A DNA stretch of 64,000 nt from Flavobacterium praedii (GCF_026810365.1 NZ_CP113948.1:1017001-1081000); one strand, 5' to 3'; positions 9,208 to 18,411 are shown, counted from the stretch's first letter. The notes: generated by a model from the sequence alone, not told the origin. Numbers and translations are program-made.

Positions 9208-10200
9208 ATGAAAATAGCCGTAGTTATTTTGAATTGGAATGGCGTAAAACTTTTAGAACAGTTTTTGCCATCAGTTATTCAATTTTCACCAGAAGCAACT
9301 ATATATGTTGCCGATAATGCATCAACTGACGAATCAGTTGCATTTGTAAAAAAGAATTTTCCTTCTGTAATGATTGTGCAAAATAAAACCAATCAAGGGT
9401 TTGCAGGTGGCTACAATGATGCCTTGCACTCTATTGATGCAGATATTTATGCATTGGTGAATTCAGATATAGAAGTGACTAATAATTGGTTAAAACCCAT
9501 TTTAGAAACATTTGAATTCGAAACGGAAACGGCTATTATTCAACCTAAAATATTGGATTTCAAAAAGAAAAACTATTTTGAGTATGCAGGTGCGGCTGGC
9601 GGATTTATAGATCAATTTGGTTATCCATTTTGCCGTGGGCGAATTTTTGATACTTTAGAAAAAGACAACGGTCAGTATAATGACAAAGTAGATATATTTT
9701 GGGCTTCGGGAGCGTGCTTTTTTATTCGCTCTACTGTTTATAAAGAATTAAAAGGTTTTGACGAAGATTTTTTTGCACATCAAGAAGAAATTGATTTATG
9801 TTGGAGAGCAATTAATAAAGGATATAAAATAAAATACATTTCTGATTCGATTGTTTATCATGTTGGAGGCGCCACTTTGCAGCAAGCCAATCCTCAAAAA
9901 ACCTATCTCAATTTTAGAAATTCATTATTAATGTTAACCAAGAATTTACCGCAAAATACATTATTTCAAGCACTTATAATCCGAATGTTGCTGGATGGAA
10001 TCGCAGGTATTAAGTTTGTTTTTGAAGGTCAATTTACTCATTTTTGGGCAGTTATACGTGCACATTTTTCTTTTTACAGCTTATTTTTAAAGAATTATAA
10101 AAAAAGAGAAAAAAATCAAGTTAAAATATACTTTAAAACTAGAAGTGTCGTTTTTGAATATTATGTTAAAAATGGCACAGTTTTTGTTGATGTAATTTAA
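9208..10200 (+). CDS. Family 2 glycosyltransferase
   Basis: A 330-residue GT-A-fold inverting glycosyltransferase that would transfer a sugar from a nucleotide donor to a surface glycan. The N-terminus has the family start VVILNWNG, the ADNASTD loop, the metal-binding LVNSDIEV (DxD-like), and the acceptor-side motif HQEEIDLCWR with the catalytic acid region. The C-terminal 100 residues are helical and basic. It resembles rhamnosyltransferase-type GT2 proteins. No polysaccharide cluster surrounds it, so the acceptor is unknown. Confidence 0.87.
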   Translation: MKIAVVILNWNGVKLLEQFLPSVIQFSPEATIYVADNASTDESVAFVKKNFPSVMIVQNKTNQGFAGGYNDALHSIDADIYALVNSDIEVTNNWLKPILETFEFETETAIIQPKILDFKKKNYFEYAGAAGGFIDQFGYPFCRGRIFDTLEKDNGQYNDKVDIFWASGACFFIRSTVYKELKGFDEDFFAHQEEIDLCWRAINKGYKIKYISDSIVYHVGGATLQQANPQKTYLNFRNSLLMLTKNLPQNTLFQALIIRMLLDGIAGIKFVFEGQFTHFWAVIRAHFSFYSLFLKNYKKREKNQVKIYFKTRSVVFEYYVKNGTVFVDVI

Positions 10201-10234
10201 CAATAAATTACATTTAAATTTAACATTTAAAAAC

Positions 10235-10242
10235 TAACTTTG
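10235..10242 (+). promoter_or_regulatory. -7 element upstream of the OmpA lipoprotein gene
   Basis: TAACTTTG is a good match to TAnnTTTG and lies 24-33 bases before the two possible ATG codons. The -33 region is A/T-rich without a TTG. Confidence 0.45.
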
Positions 10243-10265
10243 TAAATCACATGTTTAATTAAAAT

Positions 10266-11132
10266 ATGCATTCTATGAAAAAAATAATGATTACGCTATC
10301 CGCTTTAGCACTTCTAACTTCTTGTGTATCCAAAAAAGAATATGCAGCTTTGGAAGCTAAAAATAAGGAAACACAGGATTTGTTAAATACATGTACAGTA
10401 AAACTAAATTCTTGCTTAGAAGAAAGAGCTGGTCTTAAAGCTACAGTAGATGGTTTAAAAGAAACCAACCAACATTTGATAAGTACTTCTAAAGATATGA
10501 CCGTTTTATCAACTAAAGGTGCTGAAAATATTGAAAAAGCTTTAGAATCTATCAAAGAAAAAGATTTGAAAATTAGCAGAATGCAAGATGCATTAACTAA
10601 AAAAGACAGTGTTACTCTTGCTGTTGTAACTAGTTTGAAATCAGTGGTAGGATTAGATGATAAAGACATCGAAATTAACGTTGATAAAGGTGTTGTTTTT
10701 ATTTCAATATCTGATAAAATGTTATTCAAAAGCGGTAGTTATGAAGTTAGCGACAAGGCAAAAGGCGTATTAGCTAAAGTGGCTAAAGTAGTAAACGACA
10801 AACCCGATTTTGAATGTATGGTAGAGGGACACACCGATTCTGATGTTTTGAAAGGAAATGGTGTTTTACTTGATAACTGGGATTTGAGTGTAAAACGTTC
10901 TACTTCCATTATTCGTTTATTAACAAATGAATTAGGAGTAAAACCAGAGCAATTAATTGCAGCAGGTAGAAGTTCATTTGTACCTTTAGTTCCAAATGAC
11001 TCTCCTGAAAACAAATCAAAAAACAGAAGAACTCGCATCTATGTAATGCCAAAAATAGATCAGTTTTATGATATGGTTGAAAAAGAAATGAAAAAGCAAC
11101 CAGGAGCAACTGCAGAACCGGTTCAGAAATAA
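10266..11132 (+). CDS. OmpA-family outer-membrane lipoprotein
   Basis: A 288-residue protein, or 285 if it starts at the MKKIM at 10275, which gives the better signal peptide. The lipobox is LLTSC. Residues 25-110 form a coiled coil with Cys and Glu-rich heptads. The C-terminal OmpA-like peptidoglycan-binding domain includes VEGHTDSDVLKGNG and NRRTRIYVMPK. It should tether the outer membrane to the cell wall. It has a -7 element upstream and a strong terminator just downstream, so it is a single-gene unit. Confidence 0.88.
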   Translation: MHSMKKIMITLSALALLTSCVSKKEYAALEAKNKETQDLLNTCTVKLNSCLEERAGLKATVDGLKETNQHLISTSKDMTVLSTKGAENIEKALESIKEKDLKISRMQDALTKKDSVTLAVVTSLKSVVGLDDKDIEINVDKGVVFISISDKMLFKSGSYEVSDKAKGVLAKVAKVVNDKPDFECMVEGHTDSDVLKGNGVLLDNWDLSVKRSTSIIRLLTNELGVKPEQLIAAGRSSFVPLVPNDSPENKSKNRRTRIYVMPKIDQFYDMVEKEMKKQPGATAEPVQK

Positions 11133-11154
11133 TAAATTCATTTTATTTTATATT

Positions 11155-11181
11155 AAACGCCTCGATAGTCTCGAGGCGTTT
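11155..11181 (+). terminator. Terminator of the OmpA lipoprotein gene
   Basis: A perfect 11-bp stem AAACGCCTCGA / TCGAGGCGTTT with a 5-base loop, followed by a T-run, 22 bases after the stop. Confidence 0.92.
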
Positions 11182-11576
11182 TTTTGTTTAAACCCAGAAT
11201 CCGCATTAGAAATCTGGTTTAAATCATATTCATTATGACTTTTATTATTATGAATATATTTATTTAAAGATCGTTTGATTTTTTAATACTGTGGATTTTA
11301 ACCTTTTCATTGCGCCAAAACATAAAATACAAATTATCTATTTTATAAATACCAATGTACATCTACTCAACAAAGAGCATAAAAAAAGCAGAACCGAAGT
11401 CCTGCTTTTATGAATCCCTAATTTTTTCTTTAACAACCAATTAAATATAAATTAAGAATTTCATTCTATGAATTCTAAAAAAAAGTATTAATTATTTAAA
11501 TATTTTACTAATTAAATACATTATTCCGTACAAAACAATTTTTTTGTAAAAAAATTATATAAAATTTAATATATTT
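11182..11576. other. AT-rich intergenic region with small inverted repeats
   Basis: Nearly 400 bases with no convincing ORF on either strand. It holds an imperfect inverted repeat (TAAACCCAGA near 11187 against TCTGGTTTA near 11213), a short one (ATATTCAT 11226-11233 / ATGAATAT 11250-11257), and a terminator-like hairpin at 11384-11409. The last 150 bases before the YciO-like stop codon are low-complexity A/T. Confidence 0.5.
11384..11409 (-). terminator. Probable terminator for the helicase-YciO transcript
   Basis: Stem AAAAGCAG / CTGCTTTT with a 10-base loop; in the minus direction it is followed by a T7 run. It lies about 170 bases after the stop of the YciO-like gene, which is far, but no other gene lies between. 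Confidence 0.6.
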
Positions 11577-12197
11577 TTAAATAATATCAAGACTTCCCTT
11601 ACCTTCTCTTATCACAATTGGCTCATCTCCAGACAAATCTATAATAGTAGAACCTATATTATCCCCATAACCACCATCGATAACTATGTCGACTAAATTT
11701 TGCCATTTTTCAAAAATAAGTTCAGGATCAGTTGTGTATTCAATTACTTCGTCTTCATCTCGAATAGAAGTTGAAACGATAGGATTTCCCAATTGACGTA
11801 CAATTTCTAACGCAATCGAGTTATCAGGAATCCGAATACCAACAGTGGTTTTCTTTTTAAACTCTTTGGGTAGATTATTGTTTCCTGGAAGAATAAAAGT
11901 ATAAGGACCTGGTAATGCTCTTTTGAGTAATTTAAAAGTAGAAGTATCAATCTGCTTCACATAATCGGATAAATTACTTAAATCGTGGCAGATAAAAGAA
12001 AAATTGGCTTTTTCAAGCTTAACCCCTTTTATTTTGGCTATTTTTTCTAGTGCACGGGAATTGGTGATATCACAACCGAGTCCATATACGGTATCAGTTG
12101 GATAAATTATCAAACCACCATCTTTTAAAACTTTAACAACTTTGGCAATTGCCGCTTCGTTTGGTTTGTCGGGATATATTTTTATTATTTGAGCCAT
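11577..12197 (-). CDS. YrdC/Sua5-domain protein, closest to YciO type
   Basis: A 206-residue single YrdC domain. The family includes the enzymes that make threonylcarbamoyl-AMP for the t6A modification of tRNAs. The nucleotide-binding start is YPTDTVYGLGCD, with later KANFSFICHDLS, STSIRDED and GGYGDNIGSTIID. The length and the pattern SFICHDLSNLSDY...REGKG look more like E. coli YciO than TsaC, and the usual KxR motif of TsaC (KGRP) is replaced by IKGVKLEK. It follows the helicase gene by 87 bases. Confidence 0.8.
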   Translation of the reverse strand: MAQIIKIYPDKPNEAAIAKVVKVLKDGGLIIYPTDTVYGLGCDITNSRALEKIAKIKGVKLEKANFSFICHDLSNLSDYVKQIDTSTFKLLKRALPGPYTFILPGNNNLPKEFKKKTTVGIRIPDNSIALEIVRQLGNPIVSTSIRDEDEVIEYTTDPELIFEKWQNLVDIVIDGGYGDNIGSTIIDLSGDEPIVIREGKGSLDII

Positions 12198-12284
12198 TTC
12201 TTTATTTGTTTAAAGTTGAAAAAAAGTTTAAAGGCCTAAAATTCAACTGAATTAAACTTAAAACCTTAAACCTGAAACATTTTC

Positions 12285-14618
12285 TTATCCAATAATATCC
12301 AATTTTGCAAAACGTAACAGCAATTTTTTTAAACCACCTACCTCAAATTTGATTTCTGCTTTTTTGTCAGCTCCTACTCCTTCTAGTCCAATTACTTGTC
12401 CTTTTCCAAAACGTTCGTGCATAACAATATTTCCCGGAATCAATTTGTTGTCAAATAAATTAGCCGATCCTGCAGCAGTTGGATTACTGACTGATACTGG
12501 TTTTAGTTTTCTAATATTTAAATCCGGTTTTACTCCCCCTTCGGTCGTTGGAGGATTTCCCCCTATCGGTTTTGCCAATCGCAATTTTGATTTATCTACA
12601 TCTCCAAAAATATCACTGTCAATCGTTGGCTTATAGCGGTAATTACTCTCTGCAGGAGTAAGATATTCGAGGTACTGACCATCAATTTCTTCAATAAAAC
12701 GGGAAGGTTCACTATCTGTCAATTTTCCCCAACGGTAACGTGATTGAGCATACGTCAAATAGGCTTGATGCTCTGCACGTGTTAAAGCTACGTAAAATAA
12801 ACGACGTTCTTCTTCTAATTCGCTTCGCGTACTCATACTCATGGCACTTGGAAACAAATCTTCCTCCATTCCTACCACAAATACATGAGGAAATTCTAGT
12901 CCTTTCGCCAAGTGAATGGTCATTAAAGCCACACGGTCTTCATCACTTGTATCGTTATCAAGATCGGTTGCAAGAGCCACATCTTCCATAAATTCGGATA
13001 AAGCACCACGCGCGCCATCAATTTCTTTTTGCCCCTCAGTAAAATCTTTGATACCGTTTAATAATTCTTCAATATTTTGAATTTTTGCCATTCCTTCAGG
13101 AGTAGCATCTTTCTTTAATTCTTGAACTAATCCTGTTTTTTTGGCCACATGATCAGCTAGGTAAAAAGCATCTTGATTCTCATTAATTACTTGAAAACTT
13201 TGTATCATAGTCACAAAATCAAGCAATTTATGTTTTGTCCCTGCATTCAGTTTCAAATCAATGCGCTCTATGTTTTGCATTACCTCAAAAATGGATCTTT
13301 TGTAATGATTGGCCGCAATTGTTAGTTTTTCGATGGTTGTATTTCCAATTCCACGTGCTGGGTAATTGATAACACGAATCAAAGCTTCTTCGTCTTTTGG
13401 GTTAATCACTAATCGCAGGTAACACAATACATCTTTCACTTCTTTGCGTTGGTAAAAAGACAAACCACCATAAATACGGTATGGAATATCTCTTTTTCGC
13501 AATGCATCTTCCATGGCACGGGACTGCGCGTTGGTTCTGTATAAAATGGCAAAGGCACCATTATGTAACTGGTTTTTCATTTTTTGTTCCCAAATTGTGC
13601 TGGCAACAAAACGGCCTTCTTCATTATCGGTAATACTCCGATTTACTTTTATTTTTGGACCAAATTCATTGGCTGTCCAAACCACTTTATCCAGTTTTAC
13701 TTTGTTTTTGTCAATAATAGTATTGGCTGCTTCTACAATATTTTTGGTCGAACGGTAATTTTGTTCTAGCCTAAAAGTTTTTACCCCTTCATAGTCTTTT
13801 TGAAAATTCAAAATATTATTGATATTTGCTCCACGAAAGGCATAAATACTTTGCGCATCATCTCCTACCACACAAATATTCTGAAATTTATCCGATAAAG
13901 CGCGAACAATCAAATACTGTGAATGATTGGTATCTTGGTACTCATCCACCAATAAATAACGAAAACGGTTTTGGTATTTAGCTAGAACTTCCGGAAAACG
14001 AGTCAATAATTCATTGGTTTTCAATAATAAATCATCAAAATCCATTGCTCCAGATTTAAAGCAACGCTCGACATAATTTTGATATATTTCACCCATTCTA
14101 GGCTTTTTGCTCATGGCATCGGCCTCTTGTAAATCAAGGTCATTAAAATAGGCTTTAACTGTAATCAAACTATTCTTAAAGTTCGAAATTCTACTCAAAA
14201 CCTGTTTCGGTTTGTAGACATCCCGATCGAGTTGCATTTCCTTGATTATTCCCGAAATAGCTCTTAAAGAATCTTGTGAATCATAAATCGTAAAATTGGA
14301 AGGATATCCCAAATGCTCCGCTTCAGAACGCAAAATTCGAGCAAAAACAGAGTGAAAAGTTCCCATCCATAGATTTTTAGCTTCACTGGCTCCCACGATG
14401 TCCGAGATACGTTTCTTCATTTCTCGCGCTGCCTTATTGGTAAAGGTAAGGGACAAAATACTGAAAGGATCCACGCCTTGATGCATCAAATATGCAATCC
14501 TGATGGTAAGCACACGAGTTTTTCCTGAACCCGCACCAGCAATAATGATCATAGGACCATCCTTTTGCAATACAGGTTCACGTTGTGCCTCGTTAAGTTG
14601 TTCTATATATTTTTGCAT
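12285..14618 (-). CDS. uvrD: UvrD/PcrA-family 3'-5' DNA helicase
   Basis: A 777-residue superfamily 1A helicase for nucleotide excision repair, mismatch repair and removal of recombinase filaments. Motif Q/I is LNEAQREPV and AGAGSGKT near residue 28, motif II VDEYQDT, motif III GDDAQSIYAFRGA, motif IV EQNYRST, motif V TIHLAKGLEF and motif VI YVALTRAE. The C-terminal segment (VMHERFGKGQVIGLEG) is the Tudor-like RNA polymerase-binding tail seen in PcrA/UvrD. All motifs are intact and the length is typical. Confidence 0.94.
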   Translation of the reverse strand: MQKYIEQLNEAQREPVLQKDGPMIIIAGAGSGKTRVLTIRIAYLMHQGVDPFSILSLTFTNKAAREMKKRISDIVGASEAKNLWMGTFHSVFARILRSEAEHLGYPSNFTIYDSQDSLRAISGIIKEMQLDRDVYKPKQVLSRISNFKNSLITVKAYFNDLDLQEADAMSKKPRMGEIYQNYVERCFKSGAMDFDDLLLKTNELLTRFPEVLAKYQNRFRYLLVDEYQDTNHSQYLIVRALSDKFQNICVVGDDAQSIYAFRGANINNILNFQKDYEGVKTFRLEQNYRSTKNIVEAANTIIDKNKVKLDKVVWTANEFGPKIKVNRSITDNEEGRFVASTIWEQKMKNQLHNGAFAILYRTNAQSRAMEDALRKRDIPYRIYGGLSFYQRKEVKDVLCYLRLVINPKDEEALIRVINYPARGIGNTTIEKLTIAANHYKRSIFEVMQNIERIDLKLNAGTKHKLLDFVTMIQSFQVINENQDAFYLADHVAKKTGLVQELKKDATPEGMAKIQNIEELLNGIKDFTEGQKEIDGARGALSEFMEDVALATDLDNDTSDEDRVALMTIHLAKGLEFPHVFVVGMEEDLFPSAMSMSTRSELEEERRLFYVALTRAEHQAYLTYAQSRYRWGKLTDSEPSRFIEEIDGQYLEYLTPAESNYRYKPTIDSDIFGDVDKSKLRLAKPIGGNPPTTEGGVKPDLNIRKLKPVSVSNPTAAGSANLFDNKLIPGNIVMHERFGKGQVIGLEGVGADKKAEIKFEVGGLKKLLLRFAKLDIIG

Positions 14619-14638
14619 GAAATAACTACTGTTTGATG

Positions 14639-14646
14639 CAAAAATA
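14639..14646 (-). promoter_or_regulatory. Candidate -7 element of the uvrD promoter
   Basis: On the minus strand this reads TATTTTTG, matching TAnnTTTG, 20 bases before the start codon. The -33 box is weak. Confidence 0.35.
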
Positions 14647-14957
14647 AGAATTTAAGAATGAATAAACGAGCCTTAACAGAATTCAAATAACATAATTTGG
14701 ATAGCAGTTTTCTGTAGGTAGTTTTTAGATGGTAAACTCTTAATCCGAATACCGAAATTTACATTTGACCTTTGTATTATAAAATTATCCATTTATGATT
14801 ACATTGTTTTAAAATGCAAACAATTATAAAAATATTCGTATCTATATTCATAGCTTTTTATCGATATGATTTTCAATTAAATATAAAACAATAAACCCCA
14901 ATTTTTTGTAAATTAGCAATGACTATTGTCACAATTATTAACTTAAAAATTATTACC
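14647..14957. other. Intergenic region between uvrD and a lipoprotein gene
   Basis: AT-rich, with no convincing ORF. It holds one further TAnnTTTG match in the plus direction (TACATTTG, 14760-14767), about 190 bases before the lipoprotein start and with no TTG box. Otherwise I see nothing. Confidence 0.4.
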
Positions 14958-15440
14958 ATGAAAAAACTAGGTCTATTTTGTTTACTGTTGGTTTGCATTG
15001 GGCTCCAAAATTGTAAAAAGAAGGAGACACCAAAAGATATTGAAACTATCAAAGCTGGGGATGAAAAACCAATTAGTGTAACATGCTACAAAGCACTTTA
15101 TGAACAGGATACAATTGATCTGAAAATGAATACTTTAAAAAATGGAAAAATAAATGGTGATATGGTAATGAAAATTATCGATATGCCTGAAAAATCAGGA
15201 AAAATCACTGGTGAATTTCATGGAGATACTTTATTTGTTGACTATACGTTTATTCAAGGAACCAACGATAAAAAAGTATTCAAAAATCCGATGGCATTGT
15301 TAAAAAAAGACAATCAGCTCATTTTGGGTAGTGGAAAAATTGAAACTTATTTAGGAAGGTCTTATTTTGTTAAAGATACTCCAATAGATTTTGAAAAAGT
15401 AAAATATAAATTTTCTACTGTGGAGTGCGCCATTAAATAA
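14958..15440 (+). CDS. Hypothetical lipoprotein
   Basis: A 160-residue secreted lipoprotein of unknown function. I chose the ATG at 14958 because it gives a proper signal peptide MKKLGLFCLLLVCIGLQNC with the lipidated Cys at residue 19; an earlier ATG at 14919 would bury the signal. The mature part is a small beta-rich domain with repeated Gly-Lys turns (KNGKINGDMVMKI, KSGKITGEFHGDTL). A terminator lies just after it and there is no operon partner. Confidence 0.7.
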   Translation: MKKLGLFCLLLVCIGLQNCKKKETPKDIETIKAGDEKPISVTCYKALYEQDTIDLKMNTLKNGKINGDMVMKIIDMPEKSGKITGEFHGDTLFVDYTFIQGTNDKKVFKNPMALLKKDNQLILGSGKIETYLGRSYFVKDTPIDFEKVKYKFSTVECAIK

Positions 15441-15463
15441 TTAAAATTCAATTAGGTTTTATT

Positions 15464-15505
15464 AGTCCTAGCAATTTTTGATAGTTATCTGATTTTGCTA
15501 GGACT
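15464..15505 (+). terminator. Terminator of the hypothetical lipoprotein gene
   Basis: A perfect 11-bp stem AGTCCTAGCAA / TTGCTAGGACT, followed by a long T-run, 23 bases after the stop. Confidence 0.9.
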
Positions 15506-15571
15506 TTTTTTTTCGATTAAAAATTAATTTTTTGCATTGTAAAACATCCTACCGATGGAGAAATTCTGATA

Positions 15572-16495
15572 TTAAGATAAGTTCATCGTAGTACCTGCCA
15601 TAACTTTGAAAATGGTATTGTTTATTTTGATATAAACATTAATGGCGCTTGTATTGGTCACTATATTTTTATCTATCGAGAATTTCAGGTTTCTAAACGC
15701 ATTGATATAATCAACCAAATCAATTTGTTTGGAGTAATATATTGCTTCATTATTGGCTAATATTTTAAAGAATTTTTCGGTTTCATTCCATTTGTTTTGG
15801 TCCGTTCCCATTTCCCAACTGTGTCCCCAAATATCTAATACAGCCAATTCTTTGGTTTGCAAAAAATCTTTAATAACGGTATAAAAATGTGCCATTTCTT
15901 GAGCATCTTTCTCTGGTTGGTTGGGCTCCCAATACGCTTTCGCAAATTGATGCATCGTTGGAAACCATCTTAAAAAATCTTTTGGGATTTCAAAATTGTA
16001 TGTATCTCCAACGGTTCTGGCGTATTCAATTCCCAGTCCATTCATGGCATCAATTACAAAATCGTTGGTATTACCAAAAGGATAAGCCATTCCTCTCACG
16101 GGATATCCCATCAAGCGTTCGAGCTCTTTTCGATCTTCTACAATTTCATAAATGACGTCTATCTTAGAAATATCAGGTAAATTGGGATGATTAGCCGTAT
16201 GTACTGAAACTTCGTGACCTTTATAAAGATCCTTCATTTCAGTTCTATCAAGATAACTGGTTGTGCCCAGTTTGTTAGAATTTAAATGAAAAGTTCCCAC
16301 AAGATGATATTTATTCATCAATTTTACCAATTGTCGGTCTTCGGTTCTGCCATCATCATAACTCAAAATTAGTGCTTTTGTTTTCCCTTCTGGAAAAAGC
16401 ATTTCAATTCTGGTAGCACTTTTAGCAATTTCAGGATTGGTTTGAGCAACCGTAGAAAAAGCAATCAATAACAGTAATAGGGATATTTTTTTCAT
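15572..16495 (-). CDS. Secreted polysaccharide deacetylase (CE4/NodB-like)
   Basis: A 307-residue exported protein; the ATG at 16495 gives the signal peptide MKKISLLLLLIAFSTVAQ. A longer start at 16543 would overlap the regulator gene and place the signal internally. The NodB motifs are LSYDDGRTEDR (catalytic base Asp and metal Asp) and HEVSVHTANHPN (metal His pair), then GMAYPFGN and DIWGHSWE. It would remove N-acetyl or other acyl groups from a surface glycan or peptidoglycan. It starts 19 bases after the LytTR regulator and is probably in the same transcript. Confidence 0.85.
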   Translation of the reverse strand: MKKISLLLLLIAFSTVAQTNPEIAKSATRIEMLFPEGKTKALILSYDDGRTEDRQLVKLMNKYHLVGTFHLNSNKLGTTSYLDRTEMKDLYKGHEVSVHTANHPNLPDISKIDVIYEIVEDRKELERLMGYPVRGMAYPFGNTNDFVIDAMNGLGIEYARTVGDTYNFEIPKDFLRWFPTMHQFAKAYWEPNQPEKDAQEMAHFYTVIKDFLQTKELAVLDIWGHSWEMGTDQNKWNETEKFFKILANNEAIYYSKQIDLVDYINAFRNLKFSIDKNIVTNTSAINVYIKINNTIFKVMAGTTMNLS

Positions 16496-16514
16496 AAGTA
16501 TATAATGTTTGTGT

Positions 16515-17270
16515 TTAATTATCCAACCATTTTTTGAAATCATTAACGCGATCCCGGCTTACAATTCTAGCATCAGTATCCAGAAATTTTGTAGCAATAG
16601 ATAAGCGGCTGTTAAAATACGTACTGACTTTCTCTATCGAATGAATATTTAGGATTATTTTCCTGTTGATTCGGAAGAAATTTTTGGGTTGCAACATTGT
16701 TTCTAGTTGGTCTAAGGTATAATCAATAAGATGGTGATTTCCTTTTTTCGTAACTAAAAAAGACAAACTTTCTTTGGTTTCAAAATGATGAATTTCATCA
16801 ATTGGAATAGTATCAATGGTTTGACCAGATTTGACTAAAAAACGTGTTTTAAATTCTTTATTCAGTTGTTGATACGCTGTTGCAATACTCGAAATAAGAT
16901 CTTTGTTTCCTGATTTTTGTTGCTTTTTAAATTTCGCTATAGCAAATTCTAATTCTTGTAATCCTATGGGTTTTAGCAAATAATCAACGCTGTTTTGCTT
17001 AAAAGCTTGAATGGCATAATTATCGAAAGCGGTGGTAAAAATAACAGGAATATCTAGATTTATTTGATTGAAAATCTCAAAACTATTCCCATCCGCCAGA
17101 TGAATATCCATGAAAATTAAGTCGGCATTTAAGCCTTCTCGGAAAGCTGCTACCGAAGTTTTAATCGTATCGAAATACTCCATTACAATTATAGCTGTGT
17201 CTATTTTCTGCAAGAGAACCGTCAAATGTTCTGCTGATAATTTTTCGTCTTCAATAATGACAACTTTCAT
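16515..17270 (-). CDS. LytTR-family response regulator
   Basis: A 251-residue two-component regulator. The receiver domain (1-120) has the acidic pair IIEDE, the phospho-acceptor Asp in LIFMDIHL near residue 57, and the Lys in LLKPIG. The C-terminal LytTR DNA-binding domain covers about 145-250 (TIPIDEIHHFETKESLSFL, then FFRINRKIILN). It lies 83 bases after the LytS-type kinase gene, its evident partner. LytTR regulators bind pairs of short direct repeats; I could not define a site. Confidence 0.9.
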   Translation of the reverse strand: MKVVIIEDEKLSAEHLTVLLQKIDTAIIVMEYFDTIKTSVAAFREGLNADLIFMDIHLADGNSFEIFNQINLDIPVIFTTAFDNYAIQAFKQNSVDYLLKPIGLQELEFAIAKFKKQQKSGNKDLISSIATAYQQLNKEFKTRFLVKSGQTIDTIPIDEIHHFETKESLSFLVTKKGNHHLIDYTLDQLETMLQPKNFFRINRKIILNIHSIEKVSTYFNSRLSIATKFLDTDARIVSRDRVNDFKKWLDN

Positions 17271-17353
17271 CTGGTTCTATTTATTGTTTTTTATTGGTCG
17301 GATGGAATGTCCAGTTCCTCTTATTTTTTTGACTAATTAATGCAATTGGCATT

Positions 17354-18364
17354 TCATCTTCTTTGGATTAAAGGTAAAATTACTTTAAAAATTTTGCCGT
17401 TGTTAGAAATGATAACTTTGTCATCAGTAAAAAATGAGTAGCGTTTTTCTATATTTTTCAAACCTGTTTTTGTACTGTCGGCAACGTTGCTTCTTGGCAA
17501 AATGGGGTTTTCGATTATTAATGAATTGTTCTCCGTGTAAATTAAAACTTTCAACGGATTGGCTTGCGAAGTTTCGTTATGCTGAATGGTATTTTCGACC
17601 AGCATTTGCAAACACATTGGTAATAGAAAATCATTTTTCTTGCTTTCTTCTATTTTTATTTCAAAAAGTATACTTTCTTCAAATCGAATTTTTTGCAGAT
17701 AGATATAATGATTTATAAAATCCAATTCTTCTTTTAAGGGTACTAATTCTGAATTTTTATTATCCAAAACATAACGATAGACTTTGGATAATTCATTGAT
17801 AAAATGAGCGGCTTTGTCTTGATTTTTATAAACCAACGAAGTCAAAACACTGAGATTATTGAACAGAAAATGCGGATTCAATTGATTTTTTAAATTTTCC
17901 AATTGTGCATTGGCACTTTCTGTTTTGTATTTTTCGACTTCAAGCAAGCTATTTTTTAAGGCATTAAAAAACTCAGTTCCAATTTTTATAGATAAAAGTA
18001 CAAGAGTAAAGAGTATGGCTGGAGGAAATATTTCCATCATTTTACGATCGATAATCCTACCATCACCAAATCTTAATTGATGAAGCGTATACATCAATGT
18101 AAATAAGGTAATTGATGTAAAAAAAAGCGAAAGTAAACTCTGAATAATCAATCTTTTTTTTGCGTTTTCAATCCAAGGATGTCTCGTATTTAGAAAACCG
18201 TCGATAGCTTCATTTCCTTGCCAAATAATCAGTACAATTGCTGTAATAAATACTAAATCCCACTCAAAAAAATCCTCAATCCGAAAAAAGACAATTTTAA
18301 AAAAGAGTGTTATTGCAACCGCAATCCCTAATTTTTGTGTTATTTTAAATTTTGAATTCTTCAT
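17354..18364 (-). CDS. LytS/YehU-type sensor histidine kinase
   Basis: A 336-residue membrane kinase. The first 140 residues hold about four membrane spans with short loops and no large periplasmic domain. The His-kinase domain has NPHFLFNNLSVLTSLVYK, with His in NPHF as the phosphorylated residue, and the ATP-binding region MLVENTIQHNE and TGLKNIEKRYSFF. It pairs with the LytTR regulator 83 bases downstream. The region directly before its start codon holds a relic of a TonB-receptor tail. Confidence 0.9.
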   Translation of the reverse strand: MKNSKFKITQKLGIAVAITLFFKIVFFRIEDFFEWDLVFITAIVLIIWQGNEAIDGFLNTRHPWIENAKKRLIIQSLLSLFFTSITLFTLMYTLHQLRFGDGRIIDRKMMEIFPPAILFTLVLLSIKIGTEFFNALKNSLLEVEKYKTESANAQLENLKNQLNPHFLFNNLSVLTSLVYKNQDKAAHFINELSKVYRYVLDNKNSELVPLKEELDFINHYIYLQKIRFEESILFEIKIEESKKNDFLLPMCLQMLVENTIQHNETSQANPLKVLIYTENNSLIIENPILPRSNVADSTKTGLKNIEKRYSFFTDDKVIISNNGKIFKVILPLIQRR

Positions 18365-18371
18365 TTTTTTC

Positions 18372-18411
18372 TTGAAACTGCAATTTATAAATAAAATTTG
18401 TAAAGAAATCC
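18372..18411 (-). pseudogene. Relic of a TonB-receptor C-terminus
   Basis: Forty bases just before the kinase gene match the 3' end of the TonB-receptor gene at 18931-18970 at 32 of 40 positions, with no gaps. Read on the minus strand they encode PDFFTNFIYKLQF, against GFFPNFIYKLQF at the end of the intact receptor. The stop codon after LQF has become CAA and an in-frame stop lies a few codons upstream, so it is not expressed as a receptor. Confidence 0.6.

Noticed and set aside
16496..16543. Longer start for the polysaccharide deacetylase
   Set aside because: It would overlap the regulator and place the signal peptide in the middle of the protein.
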